A stretch of 64,000 nucleotides of DNA from an uncultured Prevotellaceae bacterium (GTDB lineage Bacteria; Bacteroidota; Bacteroidia; Bacteroidales; Bacteroidaceae): positions 1 to 64,000 of the forward strand of contig CACXYH010000008.1 in assembly GCA_902771785.1 (NCBI GenBank), in the 5' to 3' direction. The notes under the pieces are model-generated. The model worked only from the letters and a program-made list of their open reading frames with translations. It had not been told where the DNA came from and made no database searches. Shown piece by piece: positions 7,092-15,599 of this stretch. A program made the translations under genes and the position numbers. Numbering within the stretch: position 1 is the first letter of the stretch; the number at the start of each line of letters is the position of its first letter.

Positions 7092-7099
7092 TACCTTTG
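7092..7099 (+). promoter_or_regulatory. -7 box (TACCTTTG) for the 7119 gene
   Basis: TACCTTTG 19 bases before the first ATG at 7119, just past the hairpin at 7053-7076. It would restart transcription for the cysteine-rich, DUF3127-like, small accessory and primase/helicase genes. Confidence 0.6.
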
Positions 7100-7118
7100 C
7101 CAACGATTTTAAAACAAT

Positions 7119-7499
7119 ATGATTATGAAGAAAAAAAAGAATTTCAAAATGAGACTGGCCCGAACCGAGAATACGTTCGGCATTCAGGTCAACCAATGTT
7201 GCGCCTCGTGCACCTACAAAGACCTCACGCGGGCGGTGTCGCTGAGGCGCTGCACGAAGCACGGGGAAGACGTGCGGCCACGCGATGTGTGCGAGTGCTG
7301 GGCGATGAGCGAGCAGCTGCAGCTGGCAGGTCGCACGCAAGGGCGGGTGAAGCGCAAGGAGTATCTGATGTATCTGGTCGCTGTGCGCGAGGAAGAAAGC
7401 CAGTCGGAGCAGATGGGCCTCAAGATAAAGGCCAAGAGCATCGCACAGGTTCGCGCTGAGTTTGAACGCGAACACGGGAGCATCTACGTAAACATTTAA
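7119..7499 (+). CDS. Cysteine-rich small protein of the primase operon
   Basis: 126 residues, very basic start (MIMKKKKNFKMR). A cysteine cluster follows: VNQCCASCTYK, then RRCTKHGE and RDVCECWAMS (residues about 26-63), which could hold zinc or another metal. The C-terminal half is helical and charged. No named family is recognised. It lies 29 bases before the DUF3127-like gene. A basic, cysteine-rich protein beside OB-fold and primase genes suggests DNA or RNA contact, but this is not shown. Confidence 0.6.
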   Translation: MIMKKKKNFKMRLARTENTFGIQVNQCCASCTYKDLTRAVSLRRCTKHGEDVRPRDVCECWAMSEQLQLAGRTQGRVKRKEYLMYLVAVREEESQSEQMGLKIKAKSIAQVRAEFEREHGSIYVNI

Positions 7500-7528
7500 A
7501 ATCAAAACAACAATCAAAACAAAAGGCT

Positions 7529-7816
7529 ATGCAAGAAAGAATTTTGAAAGTGGTCAAGTGCGGGGAAATGTTCTCCGTAAAGAGCGAAAAGAGTGAGACT
7601 GGTCAGCTGAACAAGCGCAACCTGGTGCTGAAGGAGCTGGGCGGTAAGTTTGAGAACGAGTACGCCGTAGCGGTGCTGGGCAATGCTGCCTCGACGCAGT
7701 TCTATGAGGGCGACCTGATTGTAGCGACGCTGCGCTTCCAGACGCGTGAGTACAACGGTCAGGCGTTTCAGGACATCACGGCGACAGACATCTGTCCGTT
7801 GAAGAACAGAATCTAA
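7529..7816 (+). CDS. DUF3127-like (OB-fold, SSB-like) protein
   Basis: 95 residues. The pattern KRNLVLKELGGKFENEYAVAVLG ... GDLIVATLRFQTREYNGQAFQDITATDI matches the DUF3127 layout, in which a strand-rich small protein ends with a REYNG-x-x-x-x-DI signature. DUF3127 proteins are predicted OB-fold, single-strand-binding-like proteins of Bacteroidota. A single-strand binder next to a primase/helicase is functionally sensible. Length is at the short end of the family. Confidence 0.6.
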   Translation: MQERILKVVKCGEMFSVKSEKSETGQLNKRNLVLKELGGKFENEYAVAVLGNAASTQFYEGDLIVATLRFQTREYNGQAFQDITATDICPLKNRI

Positions 7817-7932
7817 AGTAACGACAATAACAACAATCTGAGTTGAAGTGGGTGAAGGGAGTCATCGATGTGAAAATGAAATGGTACCAATATATTCCGA
7901 CACAGCTTCATCTCGCTAAAACCAGATTTAAG

Positions 7933-8268
7933 ATGAAAAAGATTATCAAGAAACAGAAGAGACAGGTATTTGTCGACGGCATGATGGCCTTCGACGTGTT
8001 GGAGAACGGACTGAGAACGGCCGACTTCCAGGCGACGGAACGCGACGGCAACCTCTATATGACCGAGCAGCCCAAGCGCATTCGCAACAAGGCGATTTTC
8101 CGCGACGACAACGCGGCGCTGTCGCACGGAAAGGACGGACGCTGGTACTTCAGCTTCTCGATGGACGCAGACCGTATTGGCGAACTGCCGGAGCAGTTGG
8201 TGCGTCAGGCAAGTGCTATTGCGCAGAAGGTGATACGTGAACTGATTAATCATCGGAAGGCGGTATGA
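7933..8268 (+). CDS. Small accessory protein coupled to the primase/helicase gene
   Basis: 111 residues from ATG 7933; the frame is open from 7843, but MKKIIKKQKRQVF is the most natural start. The stop overlaps the next start (ATGA at 8265-8268), so translation is coupled. The C-terminal half (WYFSFSMDADRIGELPEQLV then RQASAIAQKVIREL) has a strand followed by a long helix. The same layout ends the protein at 60487-60990 of the right module, which sits in the same place before its primase-like gene. The two may be distant relatives. Function unknown. Confidence 0.55.
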   Translation: MKKIIKKQKRQVFVDGMMAFDVLENGLRTADFQATERDGNLYMTEQPKRIRNKAIFRDDNAALSHGKDGRWYFSFSMDADRIGELPEQLVRQASAIAQKVIRELINHRKAV

Positions 8269-10532
8269 GCGTATTTGAGATTTACAAGGGGAATGGCGGC
8301 GCAAAGTATATGCGCCCCATTCACAACAGAGAGGAGTATCTGAGCCGTCGCAACACTGAGAAGCAGCGCCAGACGCTTGAGGCTGTGCGCGGGGGTGACG
8401 AGAAGCAGAAAAGCCGGTTGGTGCAGATGAACTACTCGTGTCTGCCGGGCGAGGACGGTCGTCTGAAGGGCTCGAAGACGATGAGCAGCACGGTGGGTAT
8501 GGACATCGACCACCTTGATGCTGAGCATATGGCGACGGTGAAGGAGCGTATCCTTGAGAAGAAGGGCGAGCTGGGGCTGCTGATGCTGGAAGAGAGTGCG
8601 CGCGGAAAGGGCTACCACCTGGTGTTCCGTCGACGTCAGGAGCTGTCGCAAGAAGAGAACCTTCGGTGGGCAAGCGAATTGCTGGACGTGGAGTATGACA
8701 AAGGTGCAAAGGACATCACTCGTGTGTTCTACACAACGTGCAACGAGCAGTTGCTGTTTCTCGACGACGAGATTTTTGATGCCTCGATTGCGGAAATGCC
8801 TGCTGACAGCAGCCAGAAGGCCGATGCTACAGCGTTACAGTGTTACACTTCCCAAGCGACATACGACCCTGATGCCCGCTACAACGGCATGCTGTACAGG
8901 GACATCGTCCAGAAATACTGGGAGCTGTTCAACGACGGCAAGGAGCCTGCCGACGGCGACCGCAACGTGCTGACCTTCGAGCTGGCGGTGAACATGCGCA
9001 GCATCTGCGGCTACTCGATGGAGAAGCTGCTGGCGGTGGTGCCCAACTACTGGAGGAAACCCCTCTCCAACTCTGCCGAGGGGGAGAGCTCCTGCACTCC
9101 TGAAGACGAGGCCGAATACCGAAAGACGCTGGAGAACGCGCTGAAGGAGCCCCGCAAGGGTATGCCCTACAGGCTGAGGCAGGTGCTGCAGGCGCTAAAG
9201 TCGCAGCAGGGCGTGAAGGCTTGCGGCGGCACGCTGACTACGCCGCCGCCTATGCCCAAGAAGTTGCCGCCACTGCTACGGCTGCTGACGAAGAACGTGC
9301 CCTGGTTCTACAAGCCCGCTGTGGCCAACGCGGTGTTTCCGGCTCTGGGTGCCCATCTGCACGGCGTGAAGTTCCGCTATTGGGACAACGTGGACCACGA
9401 GCCGACGTTTATGAACGTCCTGATAGGCCGGCAGTCAATTGGTAAGGGCACGATCAAGAAGCCTATCGAGTACATCATGGAGGACATTCGCCAGCGCGAC
9501 ATTCCCAACCGCCAGCGCGAGGCCGATTGGAAGCAGAAGAACCCTGGAGCCAGGCCAAACAAAGACCCACGCCCGACGGACATCTGCATCCAGATGCTGA
9601 TTGACAATCTGACGGATGCCGTCTTTAACCAGCGCGTCATCGACGCCCATCAGAACGGCCAGCGTTTCATCTACACCATTGTCGATGAGATTGAAGCACT
9701 GAAGAAGGTGACGTCGAGGGGAACGGTCGACGAGGTGGGACTGCTGATTCGCAAGGCTTTCGACAACAGCGATGCCGGTCAGGAGCGCGTGGGTGCCGAC
9801 AGCGTGTCGGGCATTGCGCCCCTGAGATGGAACTTCAACGCCTCGACGACGCCGCCAAACGCAAGGAAGTTCTTCTCGCGGATGGTCAACGACGGCACGG
9901 TGAGCCGTCTGGACGTGTCCACCATCATCCGTAGCGACGATGACGACGACGACACAGCACCCATCCTGGGCATTTACGACCACACGTTTGCGCAGGAGCT
10001 GAAGCCCTACATCGAGCGTCTGGACACAGCCTCGGGGCTGATAGAATGTCGGCAGGCTAAGAAGCTGTCGCTCGACATGAAGCAGGAGAACCGCGATGCT
10101 GCGCGGCTGTTCGAGAGTGAGGCCTACCGGGTGCTGTCGTATCGTGCCAACGTGATTGCCTGGCTGAAGGGAATGGTGCTCTATGTGGCTCATGGGTACA
10201 AATGGTCGAAGGAGATTGCCGATTTCGTCCGCTGGAGCCAGTCGTATAACCTTTTTTGTAAAATGTTATACTTTGGGCAACAATTAGAGCGCGAACTGCG
10301 CGAGGAAGTGGAGATTCAGCGCGCGTCGGGGCCTCAGAACATGCTGGAACTGTTGCCCGATGAGTTCACCCGCGAGCAGTATCACCAGATGCGCCAGCAA
10401 CAGGGTCGCAGCGGCGATGGCGAAAGCACCCTGCGCGTGTGGCAGAACCGAGGGTACATTGCCTACGATGACGTCAGTGGCTGCTTCTGCAAGACTGAGG
10501 CCTATCAGCAGAAATTCAGAGAAAGGCTTTGA
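8265..10532 (+). CDS. Fused BT4734/VirE-N primase-like and DUF3987 helicase-like protein
   Basis: 755 residues. The N-terminal domain has SCLPGEDG, then GMDIDH with D80 and D82, RGKGYHLVFRR and DITRVFYTT. These are the features of the BT4734/VirE-N family, proposed to be related to archaeo-eukaryotic primases. The C-terminal part is DUF3987-like: P-loop GRQSIGKGT near residues 388-396, Walker B-like FIYTIVDEIEAL, then a segment covering RWNFNASTTPPNARKFFSRM. The protein probably acts in DNA replication or mobilisation of the island. It ends the operon (ATGA overlap upstream), followed by octamer repeats at 10582-10597 and a terminator. The right module at 57883-60487 carries the same two domains as separate genes. 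One octamer array lies inside this coding sequence at 8827-8849. Confidence 0.8.
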   Translation: MSVFEIYKGNGGAKYMRPIHNREEYLSRRNTEKQRQTLEAVRGGDEKQKSRLVQMNYSCLPGEDGRLKGSKTMSSTVGMDIDHLDAEHMATVKERILEKKGELGLLMLEESARGKGYHLVFRRRQELSQEENLRWASELLDVEYDKGAKDITRVFYTTCNEQLLFLDDEIFDASIAEMPADSSQKADATALQCYTSQATYDPDARYNGMLYRDIVQKYWELFNDGKEPADGDRNVLTFELAVNMRSICGYSMEKLLAVVPNYWRKPLSNSAEGESSCTPEDEAEYRKTLENALKEPRKGMPYRLRQVLQALKSQQGVKACGGTLTTPPPMPKKLPPLLRLLTKNVPWFYKPAVANAVFPALGAHLHGVKFRYWDNVDHEPTFMNVLIGRQSIGKGTIKKPIEYIMEDIRQRDIPNRQREADWKQKNPGARPNKDPRPTDICIQMLIDNLTDAVFNQRVIDAHQNGQRFIYTIVDEIEALKKVTSRGTVDEVGLLIRKAFDNSDAGQERVGADSVSGIAPLRWNFNASTTPPNARKFFSRMVNDGTVSRLDVSTIIRSDDDDDDTAPILGIYDHTFAQELKPYIERLDTASGLIECRQAKKLSLDMKQENRDAARLFESEAYRVLSYRANVIAWLKGMVLYVAHGYKWSKEIADFVRWSQSYNLFCKMLYFGQQLERELREEVEIQRASGPQNMLELLPDEFTREQYHQMRQQQGRSGDGESTLRVWQNRGYIAYDDVSGCFCKTEAYQQKFRERL
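8827..8849 (+). repeat. Octamer array inside the helicase-like gene (left module, copy 3)
   Basis: CTACAGC GTTACAGT GTTACACT, the same octamer as at 615-638, embedded in codons encoding ATALQCYTS, in the linker between the primase-like and helicase-like domains. Confidence 0.7.
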
Positions 10533-10581
10533 TGGCAATAGCTGAACGTGAATAAGAAGAAGAGACGGTGATGTTTCGGTT

Positions 10582-10597
10582 GTTACAGTGTTACAGT
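10582..10597 (+). repeat. Octamer pair past the primase/helicase gene (left module, copy 4)
   Basis: Two perfect GTTACAGT octamers followed by TCGAAAA. Copy 1 is followed by TCTCGAAA, so the identity extends a little beyond the octamers. It marks the right end of the left module. Confidence 0.75.
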
Positions 10598-10638
10598 TCG
10601 AAAAACGCGTAATACGGAGAACCGCCCGCACTAAAAGC

Positions 10639-10676
10639 AAAGCTCGGCGTCTTCACTACGAAGGCGCCGAGCTTTT
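10639..10676. terminator. Bidirectional terminator
   Basis: AAAGCTCGGCG-t-CTTC / GAAG-g-CGCCGAGCTTTT with loop ACTAC. It has A residues on one flank and T residues on the other, between the convergent primase/helicase gene and DUF4301 gene. Confidence 0.85.
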
Positions 10677-10698
10677 ATTATATTGTTGTTGGTTGGGG

Positions 10699-12198
10699 TT
10701 ACTGATGCTGTTCGCGCAGCAGGTCGTTGACGGTCTTCACGGGGTTGAACGTTCCGAGGGGAACTTCTACGAAGACGGTGCTCCAGTCGCTCATGGCACC
10801 GTTCCAGAGGCCGGGCAGCTCGAGGGCCTTCAGCTCCTTGCCTCCCTTCGACTTCGACGAGATGAAGCCGGTGGTCTTGTCGACGAACGAGGGCAGGTCG
10901 AACGGCTGTCCCTTGTAGTCGCGCACGGCGCACACCAGGTCGACGGGGTTGAAGTGGGTGCCCTGGGTGAACATCTTCATGTAGGCCTCGTTGTGGGTGT
11001 CAATCTGCGAGCTCTCGAGTATCTGCAGGCTCACGGTGCCGTCCTGATTGTAGGTGAGGAAGGGGCCTCCGCCGGGTTCGCCCACGTTCTTCACCACGCC
11101 GCAGACGCGCATGGGGCGGTTGAGCTTGCGGCGCAGGTAGGCGGCGTCGACCTTCTGCTGCTTGGGGCGCACGCAGAGGCAGTTCTCTACGAAGTCGGCG
11201 ATTTCCTTGAGCTGGGCGTCGGTGGCTCCGGCGTCGAGCAGGCGCAGGTATGCGAATGCTTTCTGCTGCAGGGTGACGAGTACGCCGGCAATGACCTGTT
11301 TCCACTCTACGGTTTCGGGCTTCAGACGGTCGGGTACGACGTTGTCGATGTTCTTGATGAAGATGACGTCGGCCTCGATGTCGTTGAGGTTCTGTATGAG
11401 GGCTCCGTGTCCGCCGGGACGGAAGAGCAGCGAGCCGTCGGCCTCGCGGAAGGGTGTGTTGTCGGGGTTGGCGGCAACGGTGTCGGTAGAGGGCTTCTGC
11501 TCAGAGAAGCTGATGTCGTACTTGATGCCGTACTTGCGGGCGAAGCCGTCGGCCTTCTCGGCTACTTTGGCCTTGAAGAACTCGATGTGCTCGTGGGATA
11601 CGGTGAAGTGTACGTGGGCCTCGCCGTTGGAGGCGGCGTAGAGGGCGCCTTCCACGAGGTGCTCTTCCATGGGCGTGCGCGGCCCTTCTTCGTATTTGTG
11701 GAAGAGCAGCATGCCCTTGGGCAGCTGTCCGTAGTTCAGTCCTTCCTTCTTCAGCATGTTGGCGGCTACGGCCTTATATTGTCCGGCGGCTATGAGCTCC
11801 TTGATGCCTTTCCCCTCGTTCTTGCGGCAGACGGCGTCGAGGGCGTCGTAGAAGGCAAACTTCTCGATGTCGGCAAAGTACTTCTTCTCGAAGTCGGTGG
11901 TGGGCACGTCGTAGTCGGCATCGACGAAGGCGAACATGTTCTTGAACATGCGGCTGGCGGCTCCCGATGCGGGCACGAACTTCACCACCTTCTTGCCTTC
12001 GGCCTTGTACTGCTGCCAGGCTTCTACGTACTGCTTGCGCTCGGCCTCGCTCGGAGCTATGATGCCGTTGCCCACGGCGGCGGCTGCCTCGAGCTTCAGG
12101 AAGGGGAATCCGGTCTTAAACTCATTCAGTTGTGTCTCAATCTGCTCCTCGCTGATTCCGCGCTGAGCAATCTGTTTCAGGTCTTGTTGTGTTAGCAT
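10699..12198 (-). CDS. DUF4301 family protein
   Basis: 499 residues, full length for DUF4301, a Bacteroidota family of unknown activity. The motif KFVPASGAASRMFKNM (about residues 73-88) resembles the nucleotide-binding loop of sugar-nucleotide pyrophosphorylases, and LLFRPGGHGALIQNLNDIEAD near residue 270 resembles their sugar-binding region. A nucleotidyltransferase-like fold is therefore likely, but the substrate is unknown. No signal peptide. It is monocistronic, with its promoter at 12229-12236 and a shared terminator at 10639-10676. Confidence 0.8.
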   Translation of the reverse strand: MLTQQDLKQIAQRGISEEQIETQLNEFKTGFPFLKLEAAAAVGNGIIAPSEAERKQYVEAWQQYKAEGKKVVKFVPASGAASRMFKNMFAFVDADYDVPTTDFEKKYFADIEKFAFYDALDAVCRKNEGKGIKELIAAGQYKAVAANMLKKEGLNYGQLPKGMLLFHKYEEGPRTPMEEHLVEGALYAASNGEAHVHFTVSHEHIEFFKAKVAEKADGFARKYGIKYDISFSEQKPSTDTVAANPDNTPFREADGSLLFRPGGHGALIQNLNDIEADVIFIKNIDNVVPDRLKPETVEWKQVIAGVLVTLQQKAFAYLRLLDAGATDAQLKEIADFVENCLCVRPKQQKVDAAYLRRKLNRPMRVCGVVKNVGEPGGGPFLTYNQDGTVSLQILESSQIDTHNEAYMKMFTQGTHFNPVDLVCAVRDYKGQPFDLPSFVDKTTGFISSKSKGGKELKALELPGLWNGAMSDWSTVFVEVPLGTFNPVKTVNDLLREQHQ

Positions 12199-12228
12199 AA
12201 TTTTGGATTATTGGTGTTATTTTTGCTA

Positions 12229-12287
12229 CAAAAGTACAAAATAATTCGGAATAACGAACGATGATTAGTGAATTATTTGTATCTTTG
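12229..12287. promoter_or_regulatory. Divergent promoters for the DUF4301 gene and relA
   Basis: Minus strand TACTTTTG (12229-12236) faces the DUF4301 gene; plus strand TATCTTTG (12280-12287) faces relA. Both match TAnnTTTG. Confidence 0.55.
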
Positions 12288-12308
12288 CGCTTAAATAGTG
12301 TAAAATCT

Positions 12309-14528
12309 ATGGAAGAAAGACTGACATTTACCGCAGAAGAGCTTGAATTGGCACGGACTCTTTACGCTCAGCTGAAGGACAAGATAGCATCGACCCTGGA
12401 GGAGGGCGACGAGCAGAAGATCAAGCAGCGGCTGATGACCTCGATTGAGGAGCATCAGGTGCATCGCGACGTTTTCGGGCTCAACCCCATCGTGCAGGGA
12501 TTGCAGACGGCCATGCTGGTGGTCGACGAGATAGGCCTCAGGCGCGACGCCGTGCTGGCCATCCTGCTGAACCCCAGCGTGCAGGAGGGCATCGTCAGCA
12601 TCGACGAGGTGGGGCAGGAGTATGGCATCTCGGTTGCCCGCATCCTGCACGGCTTGCAGCGCATTCTGCAGCTCTACCAGAAGAACCCCGTCATCGAGAG
12701 CGAGAACTTTCGCAACCTGCTCCTCTCCTTTGCCGAGGACATGCGCGTGATTCTCATCATGATTGCCAGCCGCGTGAACCTGATGCGGCAGATACGCGAC
12801 ACGGACAACATCGTGGCCAAGCAGGAGGTGAGCGAGGAGGCTGCCTACCTCTACGCCCCGCTGGCTCACAAGCTGGGCCTCTACAAGCTGAAGTCGGAGC
12901 TCGAGGACCTCTCGCTGAAGTACCTGGAGCACGACGCCTACTACCACATCAAGGAGAAACTGAACGCTACGAAGCAGGCACGCGATGCCTACATCAGCAG
13001 CTTCATCGGCCCCATTGAGCAGAAGCTGAAGGAGGCCGGCCTCGTGTTCCACATGAAGGGGCGCACGAAGAGCATTCACAGCATCTGGCAGAAGATGAAG
13101 AAGCAGAAGTGCCCCTTCGAGGGCGTCTACGACCTCTTCGCCATACGCATCATCATCGACTGCCCGGTGGAGAAGGAGAAGATGCAGTGCTGGCAGGCCT
13201 ACTCGATAGTGACCGACATGTATCAACCCAACCCCAAGCGCCTGCGCGACTGGCTCTCGGTGCCCAAGTCGAACGGCTACGAGAGCCTGCACATCACCGT
13301 GCTGGGGCCCGAGAAGAAGTGGGTGGAGGTGCAGATTCGCACGGAGCGCATGGACGAGATAGCCGAGCGGGGTGTGGCCGCCCACTGGCGCTACAAGGGC
13401 GTGAAGGCCGAGGGAAGCATGGACGAATGGCTCACCAACATACGCCAGATGCTGGAGAGCTCGAACGACAACCTCGACGCGATGGCTCAGTTCAAGATGG
13501 AGGTCGAGAACGACGAGGTCTACGTCTTCACGCCGCGCGGCGACCTGTTGAAGTTTCCCGTCGGAGCTACGGTGCTCGATATGGCCTATCACATTCACTC
13601 GAAGGTGGGCAGCGCGTGCACGGGTGCGCGTATAAATAATAAGGTGGTCACCTTCCGGCAGGAGCTCCATTCGGGCGACCAGGTGGAAATCCTGACCTCG
13701 TCGAACCAGAAGCCGAAGCAGGAGTGGCTGCAAATCGTGAAGACCTCGCGCGCCAAAGCCAAGATACGCCTCGCGCTCAAGGAAACCCAGCAGAAAGAGG
13801 CGCTGCTGGTGAAGGAAATGCTGGAGCGGAAGTTCAAGAACCGCAAGATAGAGCAGGAGGAGGCCGTCATGATGCGCACGATGAAGAAGCTGGGATACAA
13901 GGAGGCCAGCGACTTCTATCGCGACATTGCCGCGAACGTGCTCGACGTGAGTACCGTCATCGACAAATACGTGGAGCTGCAGCAGGGCGAGAAGGCGGTG
14001 ACGGGCGACAACGTGGCCCGCTCGGCCGAAGAGTTCGTGCTCGATAACTCTCAACTTTCAACTCTCAACTCTCAACAATCCGACGACGTGCTCGTCATTG
14101 GGCAGGACTTGAAGGGAATCGACTATCAGCTGGCTCATTGCTGCAACCCCATCTACGGCGACGAGGTGTTTGGCTTCGTGACCGCCGGCGGCGGCATCAA
14201 GATTCACCGCTGCGACTGCCCCAATGCTCCGGAGATGAGGCGTCGCTTCGGCTATCGCGTGGTGAAGGCCAAATGGAGCGGCAAGGGCGCCTCGCAGTAT
14301 CAGATTACGCTCCGCGTGATTGGCAACGACGACCTGGGCATCGTCAACAACCTCACTTCGATTATCTCCAAGGACGAGAAGCTCGTGCTGCGCAGCATCA
14401 ACATCGACTCGCACGACGGCCTCTTCCGCGGAAACCTCGTGGTGATGCTCAACGACAACACCCGGTTGGAGTCGCTCATCAAGAAGCTGCGCACGGTGAA
14501 AGGCGTGAAGCAGGTGGAGCGGCTTTAG
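12309..14528 (+). CDS. relA: RelA-type (p)ppGpp synthetase with degenerate hydrolase domain
   Basis: 739 residues from ATG 12309, the first ATG after the promoter box at 12280-12287. Order: N-terminal HD-like region in which the family's LLHDVIEDT is replaced by ILLNPSVQEG, so hydrolase activity is probably lost. The synthetase domain follows (GRTKSIHSIWQKM near 252, WLSVPKSNGYESLHITVLG near 312-330, VQIRTERMDEIAERG). Then come TGS (VYVFTPRGDLLKFPVGATV near 405), a zinc-finger-like segment (AHCCNPIYGDEV...HRCDCPNA near 608-640) and ACT (about 663-735). It transfers pyrophosphate from ATP to GDP/GTP during amino-acid starvation. Bacteroidales usually have a second, bifunctional SpoT elsewhere. 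A heptamer repeat (14046-14076) encodes the linker before the zinc-finger domain. Confidence 0.93.
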   Translation: MEERLTFTAEELELARTLYAQLKDKIASTLEEGDEQKIKQRLMTSIEEHQVHRDVFGLNPIVQGLQTAMLVVDEIGLRRDAVLAILLNPSVQEGIVSIDEVGQEYGISVARILHGLQRILQLYQKNPVIESENFRNLLLSFAEDMRVILIMIASRVNLMRQIRDTDNIVAKQEVSEEAAYLYAPLAHKLGLYKLKSELEDLSLKYLEHDAYYHIKEKLNATKQARDAYISSFIGPIEQKLKEAGLVFHMKGRTKSIHSIWQKMKKQKCPFEGVYDLFAIRIIIDCPVEKEKMQCWQAYSIVTDMYQPNPKRLRDWLSVPKSNGYESLHITVLGPEKKWVEVQIRTERMDEIAERGVAAHWRYKGVKAEGSMDEWLTNIRQMLESSNDNLDAMAQFKMEVENDEVYVFTPRGDLLKFPVGATVLDMAYHIHSKVGSACTGARINNKVVTFRQELHSGDQVEILTSSNQKPKQEWLQIVKTSRAKAKIRLALKETQQKEALLVKEMLERKFKNRKIEQEEAVMMRTMKKLGYKEASDFYRDIAANVLDVSTVIDKYVELQQGEKAVTGDNVARSAEEFVLDNSQLSTLNSQQSDDVLVIGQDLKGIDYQLAHCCNPIYGDEVFGFVTAGGGIKIHRCDCPNAPEMRRRFGYRVVKAKWSGKGASQYQITLRVIGNDDLGIVNNLTSIISKDEKLVLRSINIDSHDGLFRGNLVVMLNDNTRLESLIKKLRTVKGVKQVERL
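14046..14076 (+). repeat. Heptanucleotide repeat inside relA
   Basis: AACTCTC AACTTTC AACTCTC AACTCTC AAC: four 7-base units in the linker before the zinc-finger domain, encoding NSQLSTLNSQQS. Gain or loss of one unit would shift the frame. Confidence 0.8.
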
Positions 14529-15511
14529 TCGCGATAGAACCACGAAAGCAGGCGGTTGAGCCATCCGATGCTGCAACGGAACCAGCGGAAGGTGCTCACC
14601 TCCTTGCCGCCGAAGCGCAGGATGAAGTCGCGGAAGCGGTTGCGACGGAACGGAAGCCCCACGTCCATGAAGAAGATGTGGTCGTAACCCCGCTGATGGG
14701 CATCCTTGATGGCGTGCCAGATGGTGAGCTCGGCAGGGTGCAGCAGCACGTAGCTCTTGCGGCGGAAGGCCGCATACCACAGGTAGGCATTCTGCTGGCT
14801 GTAGGCACAGGCCGAACAGCCGATGACGTGCCCTCGGTGGCGCGTGAGGAAGAGACGGCCGTTGCCGCCGCTCTCCTTGAGCATCCTGAAGAACTCGTCG
14901 GCAGGAATATAGCGCTTGGGCTTCATGAAGTTGTGCTTGCGCAGCAGCTTCAAGAAGGCTTTGAAGTCGGCGTCGCTGTCCACCTCTACCGTCTCTACTC
15001 CCTTCTCGTAGGCATTGTCGATGGTTTGCTGCATGCGCTCGCTGATGCGCTCCTCGGGCGTGTGGGAGTGGAGCGAATTGTGGATGCTCATCCAGCGCAC
15101 GGGGAAGTAGCCGGCACGACGGAACTGCCGATAGGCATACATCTTCTGCGGCAGATGGCTCACCTCTATATAGAGCACGCCGTGACCCATCTGTTCGGTG
15201 AAGGCTTGCAGCATCAGCCCGAACAGCTCTTCTTCCTCGCTGCCGCTCACGTGCTGATAGTTCCCCTTCCCAATAACGTGGCAATGACGGTAGAGATAGG
15301 GCGGCAGCAGCGAACGGCGCCAGCGTACGGAGGCCAGCAGCTGACCTACGATGCGCCCGTCGGCATTGGTAGCCACCAGCATGCGCGGCGACTGACGCGG
15401 CGTCTGCTCGAGCATGTCGAACAATTGGGGGCTATGAAAGAAATCGTCCTCCATCAGCCCCTTGGGCAGGTCTTCGCTATGAGCGTATATGTGGATGCTT
15501 ACGTCGTTCAT
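14525..15511 (-). CDS. GNAT/FemAB-like acyltransferase family protein
   Basis: 328 residues from ATG 15511. Two halves resemble N-acetyltransferase folds: an N-terminal part with NADGRIVGQLLASVRWR and a C-terminal part with GRLFLTRHRGHVIGCSACAYSQQNAYLWYAAFR, as in proteins that add amino acids to peptidoglycan or lipids. No signal peptide. Its stop overlaps the end of relA by four bases, tail to tail. A -7 box TATTTTTG (15518-15525, minus) ends only six bases before the ATG, so the mRNA would be almost leaderless. A TTG at 15520 overlaps that box and was rejected. The acyl donor and target are unknown. Confidence 0.65.
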   Translation of the reverse strand: MNDVSIHIYAHSEDLPKGLMEDDFFHSPQLFDMLEQTPRQSPRMLVATNADGRIVGQLLASVRWRRSLLPPYLYRHCHVIGKGNYQHVSGSEEEELFGLMLQAFTEQMGHGVLYIEVSHLPQKMYAYRQFRRAGYFPVRWMSIHNSLHSHTPEERISERMQQTIDNAYEKGVETVEVDSDADFKAFLKLLRKHNFMKPKRYIPADEFFRMLKESGGNGRLFLTRHRGHVIGCSACAYSQQNAYLWYAAFRRKSYVLLHPAELTIWHAIKDAHQRGYDHIFFMDVGLPFRRNRFRDFILRFGGKEVSTFRWFRCSIGWLNRLLSWFYRD

Positions 15512-15517
15512 CGGGGG

Positions 15518-15575
15518 CAAAAATACTAAATCTTTCTTAAATCATCAAGTTTTTCGTAGGAAAATATTACCTTTG
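15518..15575. promoter_or_regulatory. Divergent promoter boxes
   Basis: Minus strand TATTTTTG (15518-15525) for the acyltransferase and plus strand TACCTTTG (15568-15575) for the nitroreductase operon. Confidence 0.6.
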
Positions 15576-15599
15576 TAGCAAAATAAAACCCAAAGAGCA

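Noticed and set aside
1..10640. Prophage
   Set aside because: No integrase, terminase, capsid, tail or lysis gene is seen; primase-like and HU genes alone do not make a phage.
10588..12195. 535-residue plus-strand reading frame opposite the DUF4301 gene
   Set aside because: It mirrors the DUF4301 codons, has Gly/Val/Leu-rich low-complexity composition and begins inside the terminator region.
12291..14054. 587-residue minus-strand frame opposite relA
   Set aside because: Antisense by-product of the G/C-ending codons of relA; His/Leu/Val-rich and no family features.
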